15,983 nt of DNA from positions 1 through 15,983 of the forward strand of contig CAZFDK010000060.1 of NCBI GenBank assembly GCA_964518305.1, written 5' to 3'. Source of the stretch: Caribbeanibacter sp964518305 (GTDB lineage: Bacteria > Gemmatimonadota > Gemmatimonadetes > Palauibacterales > Palauibacteraceae). A model generated the notes under the pieces. The model did no database searches and had not been told where the DNA came from. It saw only the letters and a program-made list of their open reading frames with translations. Positions within the stretch are counted from its first letter, which is position 1. Each line of letters opens with the position of its first letter. The translations under genes and the position numbers were made by a program. Below are positions 1 to 6,462 of the stretch, piece by piece.

Positions 1-55
1 AATCGTACTGATAGTCGTCGAGGTTGAGCTCCTCGACCGTCTCGTTGGCTGGCAT
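1..55 (-). CDS. Start of a leftward gene, possibly SufB (partial)
   Basis: Only the first 18 codons are in the window. They read MPANETVEELNLDDYQYD from an ATG at 55-53, and the gene runs off the left edge. The start is well supported because AAGGAG sits five bases upstream on the minus strand. The pattern of a Glu/Leu-rich lead followed by a 'L-D-x-Y-x-Y-D' motif resembles the N-terminus of SufB, the scaffold component of the SUF iron-sulfur cluster assembly complex, as I recall it from related bacteria. Eighteen residues cannot prove the family. If it is SufB, the gene divergent from it (a MarR-type regulator with a cysteine-rich tail) becomes a candidate regulator of iron-sulfur assembly. 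Confidence 0.45.
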   Translation of the reverse strand, partial: MPANETVEELNLDDYQYD

Positions 56-72
56 CCCGGCTCCTTCACGCG

Positions 73-126
73 GTGACTGCTAGTTCGTTCGGTTTCCATA
101 CTGTTCGGTTGCGAAACTGCCGTCAA
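73..126. promoter_or_regulatory. Overlapping divergent promoters with a direct-repeat operator candidate
   Basis: Two sigma70-like promoters can be read face to face. Rightward: GTGACT at 73-78, an 18-bp spacer, then CATACT at 97-102. Leftward: TTGACG (126-121), a 17-bp spacer, then CAGTAT (103-98). They share essentially the same -10 region. The 8-mer GTTCGGTT occurs at 87-94 and again at 103-110, flanking that region, and an inverted GTTTC/GAAAC pair lies at 92-96 and 113-117. A protein bound here would be expected to affect both directions. The sequence matches are seen directly; promoter and operator function are inferred. Confidence 0.45.
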
Positions 127-146
127 GTGCTCAGGTTGCCGCATCG

Positions 147-722
147 ATGGACGACTCCACCGTCGACGCGGCCACCAGGCTCATCCACCGCCTTCTGCGC
201 ATGAGCCGACAGCTCTACCGGGCCGAGCCGCCCGGGGACCTGACTCCCGCCCAGCAGGCCGCACTTCGTTACTTCAGGGCCGCGAACCGCTTCTCCCGCA
301 CGGTCAACGGTTTTGCTGCCTACCACGTCAGCACCAAGAGCACGGCCTCGGAGATCGTCGCCGAGCTCTCCCGCCGCGATCTCGTCACGCGCACTCCCTG
401 GCCGGAGGACCGGCGCCGCGTGCGGATCGACCTGACACGGAAGGGACGGGAGCTCCTCTCCGGCGATCCCGTCCTCGGCGCGGCCGACGCCGTCCGCCAG
501 CTTCCCTCCCGCCTCCGGGACCGATTGGTCGGCGATCTCGCGGACCTGGCAAGCGAGGTCGGCCGGCGAACGGACACCCCCTCGTTCGGGGTGTGCGCGG
601 ACTGTGGGCACGCCGAGGAGGCCGGGGGCGACGGGGACGGGTACTATTGCTGCTATTACGAGGCGACCCTCTCCGAGGAGGAGGCCGGCCGGCTCTGCTC
701 CGACGCGGCCCCGACCGGGTAG
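147..722 (+). CDS. MarR-family transcriptional regulator with cysteine-rich C-terminal tail
   Basis: This 191-residue protein has a winged-helix MarR core. A helical start (residues 8-45) is followed by the recognition-helix region (55-80) and a typical MarR wing, DRRRVRIDLTRKG, at 88-100. After the core, residues 148-184 form a cysteine-rich tail: C150 and C153 (CxxC), the pair C168/C169, and C184. This could bind a metal ion or an iron-sulfur cluster, although no ligand can be assigned from sequence alone. The ATG at 147 has only a weak upstream CAGG. The gene is divergent from a probable sufB and its stop lies 19 bp before the NADH dehydrogenase start, so the two rightward genes probably form an operon. 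Regulation of the flanking suf-like gene and of the operon itself is inferred from the arrangement. Confidence 0.8.
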   Translation: MDDSTVDAATRLIHRLLRMSRQLYRAEPPGDLTPAQQAALRYFRAANRFSRTVNGFAAYHVSTKSTASEIVAELSRRDLVTRTPWPEDRRRVRIDLTRKGRELLSGDPVLGAADAVRQLPSRLRDRLVGDLADLASEVGRRTDTPSFGVCADCGHAEEAGGDGDGYYCCYYEATLSEEEAGRLCSDAAPTG

Positions 723-741
723 TCAAGATCAGGAGCATCGG

Positions 742-2010
742 GTGACATCACCGGCCGGGACCGATCGCCCCCGGGTCGTCGTGGTGGGCGCTGGCTTCGC
801 CGGCCTCTGGGCGGCCCGCCGGCTGGACGACGCCGACGTGTACGTCGTGGTGGTCGACCGCCATAACTTCCACACCTTCTATCCTCTCCTCTACCAGATC
901 GGGGCGGCCGAAATCGACGCAACGGAGATCTGCTATCCCGTGCGGAAGATCTTCCGCGGCCAGGAGAATGCCTCCTTCCGCATGGCCGCCATCGAGGAGG
1001 TGGACTGGGAGAACCGCACGATCTCCGACGGCGGCGGGCGCCTGGGCTACGATCAGCTCATACTCGCCACGGGCTCGAATCCCGCCTTCTACGGCACGCC
1101 CGGCGCGGAGGAACACGCGTATCCCCTCAGGGAAGTCAGCCACGGCCTCGACCTCCGGAACGAGGTGCTCCGCCAGTTCGAGCGGGCCGAGGGAGGAGGC
1201 GGCGAGCCGATACCGGGCTTCCTGGATTTCACAATCGTCGGGGGCGGGCCGACGGGGGTGGAGTATGCCGGAGCACTCGCCGAGCTCGTGGAGGGTCCGA
1301 TCCAGAAAGACTACCCCGCCGTCCGGGACCGCGGCGTGTCGATCACGCTGCTCGAGGGACAGGGGCAGCTGCTTCCCTCCCTGCCGGCCGAGCTCGGCGA
1401 ATACGCCCGCCGACGTCTCGCGGAGATGGGCGTGGAGGTCCGGCTGAACACGATGGTCGACCGGGTGGACGCGGTCGGCGTCGATCTGGCGGGCGGGGGT
1501 CGGCGTGACAGCCAGACCGTCGTGTGGACCGCCGGTGTGCAGGGATCCCCCGAGGCGGAGGAATGGGGGCTTCCCGTGGCCCGCGACGGCCGGGTGCAGG
1601 TCGAGACCACCCTCCAGGTTCCGAATCGGCCCGAGGTGCAGGTGGCCGGGGACCTGGCCCGCTACACGGAGGACGGGGACCCTCTCCCGATGATCGCGCC
1701 GGTCGCCATGCAGCAGGGGACCCACGCAGCCGAGAACGTCCTCCGGAACCTCCGGGGCGAGCCCGCTCGCGCTTTCGCGTACGAGGACCCCGGAATGTTG
1801 GCCACCATCGGCCGGAACCACGCCATCGCCGATCTGGGACGGATCCAGCTCACCGGCTTCCCTGCCTGGTTAATCTGGGTCGTCGTTCACATCGCGAAGC
1901 TCATCGGCTTCAGGAACCGGCTGGTGGTGCTCGTCAACTGGGCCTGGGACTACGTGACGTACGAGCGATTCTCGCGGCTCATTCTCCCCGATCGGGACGA
2001 GGATTCCTGA
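742..2010 (+). CDS. ndh: Type II NADH dehydrogenase (NAD(P)/FAD-dependent oxidoreductase)
   Basis: This is a 422-residue flavoprotein of the NDH-2 family, which moves electrons from NADH to membrane quinone without pumping protons. The first dinucleotide fold is GAGFAG at residues 16-21. The second, GGGPTGVE at 167-174, is expected to bind NADH. The C-terminal FAD motif VAGDLA lies at 301-306, followed by the quinone-side stretch APVAMQQG at 319-326. Residues 372-400 are hydrophobic and aromatic, as expected for the C-terminal membrane anchor. I chose the GTG at 742 because AGGAG lies six bases upstream and the nucleotide-binding fold begins about ten residues later. The open frame continues back to an ATG at 604, but that stretch overlaps the regulator gene and looks non-coding. 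It probably shares a transcript with the MarR-type regulator. Confidence 0.88.
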   Translation: MTSPAGTDRPRVVVVGAGFAGLWAARRLDDADVYVVVVDRHNFHTFYPLLYQIGAAEIDATEICYPVRKIFRGQENASFRMAAIEEVDWENRTISDGGGRLGYDQLILATGSNPAFYGTPGAEEHAYPLREVSHGLDLRNEVLRQFERAEGGGGEPIPGFLDFTIVGGGPTGVEYAGALAELVEGPIQKDYPAVRDRGVSITLLEGQGQLLPSLPAELGEYARRRLAEMGVEVRLNTMVDRVDAVGVDLAGGGRRDSQTVVWTAGVQGSPEAEEWGLPVARDGRVQVETTLQVPNRPEVQVAGDLARYTEDGDPLPMIAPVAMQQGTHAAENVLRNLRGEPARAFAYEDPGMLATIGRNHAIADLGRIQLTGFPAWLIWVVVHIAKLIGFRNRLVVLVNWAWDYVTYERFSRLILPDRDEDS

Positions 2011-2272
2011 CGGGCCACACCCGGAGCCGGGAGTTGGGGGATGGCCGGCCGGTCGAACAGGGCCTGTTCAGCGCATGGAGCTGGCGGGGTTGGAGTGTGT
2101 TCCGCGGCAGGACGTCGGCCCGGCAGAAAGGGCCAAAACCCGCGAAACGACAGGCCGCACAAGGGATGTTGGCGGCCGGGTATGGATACTGCATGCAGGT
2201 TGGGTGACGAGAGGACAGCCCCGAGAGCGGCCCGAGGGCCGGCGACGACGAGTAACCGCGGGAGACAGATAT
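2011..2272. other. Intergenic region between ndh and the EIIA gene
   Basis: These 262 bp contain no convincing gene. They hold a short dyad, CCCGG-AG-CCGGG at 2020-2031 without a T-run, a nearly perfect palindrome GAACAGG-G-CCTGTTC at 2055-2069, and an 8-bp palindrome TGCATGCA at 2190-2197. I could not find a -35/-10 pair with correct spacing upstream of the EIIA gene, so its promoter is unlocated. No RNA gene or riboswitch was recognised. Confidence 0.5.
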
Positions 2273-2725
2273 ATGCAGTTACGCGACTTCTTTTCTGAGG
2301 ATTGCATCAAGCTGGATCTGGAGGCCGACAACAAGGACGAGGCTCTCAAGGAGCTGGTCGCCCTTCTGGACCTGGACGAGAAGTCCGAGGGCATCCTGTT
2401 CAAGATGCTCAAGCGGCGCGAGAACCTGGGGTCCACGGGCATCGGGCGCGGGATCGCGATACCGCACTGTCGGTCCCTGGTGGTGAATCGGCTCCGGGTG
2501 GCCTTCGGCCACAAGGACGAGGGGATCGACTTCAAGGCCATCGACGAGCAGCCGGTGGAGAATCTCTTCCTCATCGTGGCTCCGCCGCTCGAGGTCTCCA
2601 ACCAGTATCTGCCGGTCCTCGGGAAGATCGCCCAGTTCAGCAAGGAGGCGGACGTGCCGGAGCGGCTGGGCGAGCTGGAAGATCCCTCCGAGTTCATGGA
2701 CCTGCTGGAAGAAAAGGGCGTTTAG
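2273..2725 (+). CDS. PTS EIIA domain protein (PtsN/fructose-like EIIA)
   Basis: This 150-residue single-domain protein belongs to the EIIA fructose/nitrogen family of the phosphoenolpyruvate:sugar phosphotransferase system. The phosphorylatable histidine is H65, within the conserved GIGRGIAIPHCRS at residues 56-68. The N-terminal DFFSEDCI and the C-terminal half, with LIVAPP near residues 101-106, also fit. The start at ATG 2273 is supported by GGGAG eight bases upstream; an in-frame extension further upstream is rejected as intergenic. There is no attached EIIB or EIIC, so a regulatory role like that of PtsN, rather than sugar transport, is likely. HPr and Enzyme I encoded further right in the window could supply the phosphate. 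The gene is followed one base after its stop by a zinc-ribbon protein, so the two are probably co-translated. Confidence 0.85.
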   Translation: MQLRDFFSEDCIKLDLEADNKDEALKELVALLDLDEKSEGILFKMLKRRENLGSTGIGRGIAIPHCRSLVVNRLRVAFGHKDEGIDFKAIDEQPVENLFLIVAPPLEVSNQYLPVLGKIAQFSKEADVPERLGELEDPSEFMDLLEEKGV

Positions 2726-2726
2726 G

Positions 2727-3086
2727 ATGCATCCACAACTCGAGATACTCCTGGAGATGCAGGACCTCCGCTCTCAGAAGCAGGCGCTGAAGGAGCAGGA
2801 GGACGAGCGCGAGGTCGAATCGGACGTGTTCGAGGTCGAGATCGAGGAGGCCCGGGAGGAGCTGGACCGAAAGCTGGAGGAGCTGGAGGACCGCCTGGAC
2901 CCCTCGGTCCGGTCCACCTACCGCCGGGTGTCGCGATCCATGGACCGCGCGGTGGTGCCGGTCCTGAACGGTGTCTGCTACGGATGCTTCATCGCAGTGC
3001 CCCGATCGTGGGCCTCCGAAGCCGCGGAGAACGAGGAAGTCAGGACCTGCGAGAACTGCGGCCGCTTCCTCTACTACGTGGACTGA
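2727..3086 (+). CDS. Short coiled-coil zinc-ribbon protein (zf-RING_7 / DUF164-like)
   Basis: This 119-residue protein has a highly charged, glutamate-rich helical N-terminal part (about residues 5-60), likely a coiled coil. It is followed by a four-cysteine zinc ribbon: C84-x2-C87 and C108-x2-C111, with a terminal GRFLYY motif. This is the layout of the zf-RING_7 (PF02591) family. Members are usually near 240 residues with a long coiled coil, so this copy is about half length, with a short helix but an intact ribbon. Its ATG begins one base after the EIIA stop, so translational coupling is likely. The molecular role of the family is not well settled, and I make no functional claim beyond probable zinc binding. 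Confidence 0.8.
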   Translation: MHPQLEILLEMQDLRSQKQALKEQEDEREVESDVFEVEIEEAREELDRKLEELEDRLDPSVRSTYRRVSRSMDRAVVPVLNGVCYGCFIAVPRSWASEAAENEEVRTCENCGRFLYYVD

Positions 3087-3123
3087 TACTACGCGGACTG
3101 ACGCCGGACCGGGGAGCCCCCGC

Positions 3124-5079
3124 TCAAGGAGCCGACCGACCGGCTCCCTCCGGATCGGCCAGCACCCGGCCCTCACCGGTGCGCCGGCTCAGGCCCACGC
3201 GGTCCAGGTATTCCAGGAGCGGGATCAAATAGCTTCGCGTCACCCCGAACGCCTCCTTGAAAGGGCCCGGACCCACCGGCCCCTTCCGCTCCCGCAGGAC
3301 GCCAGCGGCGGTCCGCCGGAGTTCCCGCTCGTTCTCGGGCGTCAGATAGAGGTCGGGGCTCACCCGCACGAGGTCCCCGGCGGAGACCATGAGCTCCAGG
3401 AGGTCGTGGAGAAGATCCGCGTCGCCGTCGGCGAATGACACGAGATCCTCGACCTCGGGGGGAGCCAGTCCGCCCCGGCCGATGATCTTTCTCAGGCGCT
3501 CCCGTCGCCCCTCTTCACGATCCGTCAGCTCGGGACGGTGACCCGGGCGTCGGACCGTCGGGCCGGTGCGGACCACCTCCCCCTGCTCCGCCAGCCGTCC
3601 CAGGGCCCGCTCCACCAGTCCCTCCCGGTACCGCCCGGACACGGCGCGCCGCAGGGCCGCCAGCGAGACCCCCTCGGAGCGACGCTCCTCCTCGTGCAGC
3701 CGGTCCAGCTCCTCCGCCAGGTCCGTTGCCGCCGCCCGGAGCGTCTCGTCCGGGTACCAGCGTCCATCGGCCTCGACCACCCCCTCCGGCGGCTCGGGTA
3801 CCCGCTCCCGGAGGCGGCCGGCGGCGATCCCCGTGGCCACCGGGAGCTCGTCCGGCTCGCGGCCGCGACCTCCGCGCAATTCGACAGCGGCGCGCACCGC
3901 CCGCGCCGGGGTCTCCCGGGCGAGGATCTCCTCCCAGGCTCCGGTCCGGTCCGTCCATCCTCCGCCCCTCCCCGGCTCCAGGTCGGCTACACGGCCGCCC
4001 CCGATCGTCGTGACGGGGGAGTAGAAGCGGAGAACGAAGCGGTCGCCGACACGGGCCACGACCGGCTCCTCCAGGTCCAGGCGCGCCCAGCCGGAGCTGC
4101 CGGGAGCGATCGGACGATCCGCCGCCAGGCGGACCCGGGCCATGGCCTCTCGCGTGCCCAGGTAGACACGCACCCGCTGTCCCTCCTCCACCACGCGATC
4201 GGCGTGGGAAAGGAGCCGGACACGGACGCCCAGCCGCCGAACGGCGCGCCACCCCGGCCCCGAGACCAGGGCGGCGCCGCGCTCCACCTCCTTCGTATCG
4301 ATCCCCGACAGGGCCACCCCGCAACGCCTTCCGGCCCCGGCCGCCTCGCGGGTCTCGCCGTGCACCTCGAGCGAGCGCACGCGAGCGCGACGGTCCATCG
4401 GGAGAACCCGAAGCTCGTCCCCGCCGGCCACGGTTCCGCTCCACACCGTTCCCGTGGCCACGGTGCCGGTGCCGGTGAGGCTGAACGACCGGTCCACGGG
4501 GAGGCGGAAGAGGTCGTCGGTGGGGCGCGGCGGCACGCGCCCGGCAGCGTCCTCCAGGAAGCGGCGGAGCTCGTCCATGCCCTCGCCCGTGACCGGAGAG
4601 ACGGGCAGGATCGGCCACTCCTCGCCCACCCCCACCGCCCGCAGCTCCTCCCGGACGGCGTCCCGGGCCAGGTCGATCCACTCGGGATCGTCCACCAGGT
4701 CCACCCGGGTGAGCGCCACCACCCCGCGCCGCACGCCGAGGAGCCGGGCGATGGACAGGTGCTCCCGGGTCTGCGGCATGGGCCCCTCGTCAGCAGCCAC
4801 GGCCAGCAGCAGCACGTCGATTCCCGTGGCGCCGGCCAGCATGTTCGTCACGAAGTCCTCGTGGCCGGGCACGTCCACGATCCCGATCTCCGCTCGGACA
4901 CCGGTGGACGGAAGCCGGGCGAATCCGAGATCGATGCTCAGACCGCGCTCCTTCTCCTGCTCCCACCGGTCGGTATCCACGTCGGTGAGGGCGCGAACCA
5001 GCTCGGTCTTCCCGTGGTCCACGTGTCCCCCGGTCCCCACCACCAGGGCTCGCTCCCCGGCCTCCCCTCCGCGGTTCAC
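3124..5079 (-). CDS. selB: Selenocysteine-specific translation elongation factor SelB
   Basis: This 651-residue GTPase delivers selenocysteinyl-tRNA to the ribosome at UGA codons marked by a SECIS hairpin. The G domain shows the P-loop GHVDHGKT at residues 18-25, DVPGH at 69-73, the SelB-like ADEGPMPQTREH at 96-107, and TRVD at 124-127 where NKxD or TKxD is more usual. Beta-barrel domains follow. The C-terminal third has the Glu/Arg-rich winged-helix repeats that bind SECIS RNA. The start is the GTG at 5079, with GGGAGG five bases upstream and 13 bp after the recO stop, so recO-selB form an operon. No selA, selC or selD lies in the window. The length is close to characterised SelB proteins (about 610-640). 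Confidence 0.9.
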   Translation of the reverse strand: MNRGGEAGERALVVGTGGHVDHGKTELVRALTDVDTDRWEQEKERGLSIDLGFARLPSTGVRAEIGIVDVPGHEDFVTNMLAGATGIDVLLLAVAADEGPMPQTREHLSIARLLGVRRGVVALTRVDLVDDPEWIDLARDAVREELRAVGVGEEWPILPVSPVTGEGMDELRRFLEDAAGRVPPRPTDDLFRLPVDRSFSLTGTGTVATGTVWSGTVAGGDELRVLPMDRRARVRSLEVHGETREAAGAGRRCGVALSGIDTKEVERGAALVSGPGWRAVRRLGVRVRLLSHADRVVEEGQRVRVYLGTREAMARVRLAADRPIAPGSSGWARLDLEEPVVARVGDRFVLRFYSPVTTIGGGRVADLEPGRGGGWTDRTGAWEEILARETPARAVRAAVELRGGRGREPDELPVATGIAAGRLRERVPEPPEGVVEADGRWYPDETLRAAATDLAEELDRLHEEERRSEGVSLAALRRAVSGRYREGLVERALGRLAEQGEVVRTGPTVRRPGHRPELTDREEGRRERLRKIIGRGGLAPPEVEDLVSFADGDADLLHDLLELMVSAGDLVRVSPDLYLTPENERELRRTAAGVLRERKGPVGPGPFKEAFGVTRSYLIPLLEYLDRVGLSRRTGEGRVLADPEGAGRSAP

Positions 5080-5092
5080 GTCTGCCTCCCGG

Positions 5093-5839
5093 TCAACCGA
5101 AGGCACGGGGGTCCAAAAACTCCAGCGAGCGCAGGCTGGCCCCCTCCGCCAGATGATAGCGAATGAAGTCACGGAGCAGGGCCGGCTGGGTGCCGGAGTC
5201 CAGGGTACTGTCCAGCGGCCTCCCGGCCTCCAGGTGCCGAAGGGTGCGCAGCTCCCCCGGCTCCAACCATCGGCCCTGGCCGTCGCCGGCCGGGCAGTGG
5301 CCGCACACGAGCCCGCCGGCGGAGAAGTCGAAGCGCGCCCCGGCCTCCTCGAGGATCCGGCCGCAGGAGACGCAGGCCCCGAGCTCCGGGGTGAAGCCGA
5401 GGGTCCTCACCACCCGCCAGACAGCGCTCAGGGCCACCCGCTGCACCTGTCCCTCCCTCGCCTCCAGGAGGGCGTCCAGGGCGTTGAGCAGGCTTCTGTA
5501 GAGCCGGTCGTCGCGTCCCTCCGGCGCGAGCCGCATCACCAGCTCGCAAGCCAGCGACGCCCCGGCGAACCTGGGGAGGTCGACCCCGAGGTGCTGACGG
5601 TCCCGGATCAGCTCGAACTCCGAGAGCGTGTGGAGGTCCCGGTTGTCCTTGAGGTAGAGCGTGGCCTCGCCCTCGGCGAAGGGCTCCAGCACACCGCCGA
5701 ACTTGCTCTTCGGCCGGAGCGCCCCCTTGGCGATGGCCGAGCGCGGCCCGTGGTCTCGAGTCATGAGCCGGAGGATCTTGCTCGTGTCGCTGTACCGGTA
5801 GGTCTGCAGGATCACCGACCGCGTCGAGACGATGGGCAA
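5093..5839 (-). CDS. recO: DNA repair protein RecO
   Basis: RecO loads RecA onto SSB-coated DNA together with RecR in the RecFOR recombination pathway. The N-terminal OB-fold segment begins LPIVSTRSVILQTYRYSDTS and continues with a basic KGALRPKSKFGG patch, both typical. A zinc-finger pair is present: CVSC at residues 156-159 and CGHC at 179-182, counted from the chosen start. I place the start at a TTG at 5839, giving 248 residues, the normal family length. A GAGG lies about 11 bases upstream, which is rather far. The open frame extends to an ATG at 5953 but adds 38 residues that do not resemble RecO. selB follows 13 bp downstream. The exact start is uncertain; the family is not. Confidence 0.88.
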   Translation of the reverse strand: MPIVSTRSVILQTYRYSDTSKILRLMTRDHGPRSAIAKGALRPKSKFGGVLEPFAEGEATLYLKDNRDLHTLSEFELIRDRQHLGVDLPRFAGASLACELVMRLAPEGRDDRLYRSLLNALDALLEAREGQVQRVALSAVWRVVRTLGFTPELGACVSCGRILEEAGARFDFSAGGLVCGHCPAGDGQGRWLEPGELRTLRHLEAGRPLDSTLDSGTQPALLRDFIRYHLAEGASLRSLEFLDPRAFG

Positions 5840-5981
5840 GAGGAGCGCTACCTCGTGTTCGGAGTGTGCGGGCTTCGGAGACCACGCTTTCGGGAAGGCG
5901 GCACGCTCGATCGCCGGAAGCCCTCGGACGGGCGGGGTTCTCATATTCGGCAACCCGGCGCCGGATCCGTTTGCGGCCCTC
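5840..5981. other. Divergent spacer upstream of recO and the cobalamin riboswitch
   Basis: This stretch must contain the promoters for leftward recO-selB and the rightward riboswitch transcript. The only AT-rich element is CATATT at 5942-5947, and I found no -35 partner at proper spacing in either direction. Short open frames cross it, but none has a ribosome-binding site or a recognisable product. Confidence 0.4.
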
Positions 5982-6228
5982 GGGTGCCGGACCTACGATG
6001 GTCCTGCGGGCCGCCGGAAATGCCTGTGGCCCGCGAAGGCAGGACGAACGGGGCATCGTGGAAGCCCGGTGAGCCGGAGGATTCCGGCGAATCCGGCGCG
6101 GCCCCGCCACTGTGAGAGGACGGGCGCGGCGTACACCGCCGGGTCCGGCCGCGCGACACGCCACTGGCGCCGGATCACCGGGGCCGGGAAGGCAGCCGGC
6201 CAGTGCCTCGAGCCAGGAGACCGGTCCC
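5982..6228 (+). ncRNA. Cobalamin (B12) riboswitch
   Basis: The conserved core of the AdoCbl-type riboswitch is recognisable: GGAAGCCCGGTG at 6060-6071, AATCCGGCGCGGCCCCGCCACTGTGA (6090-6115, key box GCCACTGTGA), CGGGAAGG at about 6185-6192, and the B12 box AGCCAGGAGACCGG at 6211-6224. The P2 arm is well formed: ACGATG (5995-6000) pairs with CATCGT (6054-6059), GTCCTGC (6001-6007) with GCAGGAC (6039-6045), and GCGGGCC with GGCCCGC inside. A closing helix GGACC (5989-5993) with GGTCC (6223-6227) is possible. It lies upstream of btuCD, as expected for B12-repressed uptake genes. An unusual extra hairpin sits between GGTG and AATCCGG (see findings). The boundaries are approximate. Confidence 0.93.
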
Positions 6229-6230
6229 GT

Positions 6231-6462
6231 TCAACCGCCGGCCGTCCAGCGGGAGGCCGTTCCCGAGACGGACGGGGGGACTGCCGCGCAGTCGCTCGGG
6301 CCTTCGAGGGAAGGCCGGGCCGGTGCCCGTCTCGCGTGCGCCCCCCTGGCTTGCCCCTCGTGCCGCCCGCGCGCCGACTCGTACGTCCGACGCCCGCACG
6401 CGCCAGGGAGGAAGCATCCGACTCCGATCGACCGCCGGCCTTCGCCGGCCGCCGCCCGGACC
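6231..6462 (+). promoter_or_regulatory. Hairpin-rich leader between riboswitch and btuC (likely expression platform)
   Basis: About 230 nt without a supported gene. Several short perfect stems follow one another: CGGGA/TCCCG at 6250-6265, GACTGC/GCAGTC at 6279-6293, GGCCTT/AAGGCC at 6299-6316, GGGC/GCCC at 6317-6328, and GCCGGC-CTTC-GCCGGC at 6434-6449. The last ends 13 nt before the btuC start. None is followed by a T-run, so intrinsic termination is not evident; control of translation or Rho-dependent termination is more likely. A good GGGAGGAAG lies near 6406-6414 but has no start codon at usable distance. Confidence 0.5.

Noticed and set aside
604..741. N-terminal extension of the NADH dehydrogenase from ATG 604
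   Set aside because: It overlaps the MarR gene out of frame, is Arg/Pro-rich, and the GTG at 742 has a good ribosome-binding site.
748..1821. Leftward 357-codon frame opposite ndh
   Set aside because: Antisense shadow of a well-supported flavoprotein with both dinucleotide-binding motifs.
3128..3147. Hairpin GGAGCC...GGCTCC as a terminator between the convergent zinc-ribbon and selB genes
   Set aside because: It lies inside the last codons of selB and has no T-run on either side.
5866..6072. Possible 68-residue rightward protein
   Set aside because: It overlaps the well-formed P2 arm of the cobalamin riboswitch and has no ribosome-binding site or known motif.
3538..6115. Two long rightward open frames (3538-5166 and 4454-6115) opposite selB and recO
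   Set aside because: They are antisense shadows in high-GC DNA. Their products are low-complexity Arg/Pro/Ser-rich, while the opposite strand encodes clear SelB and RecO.
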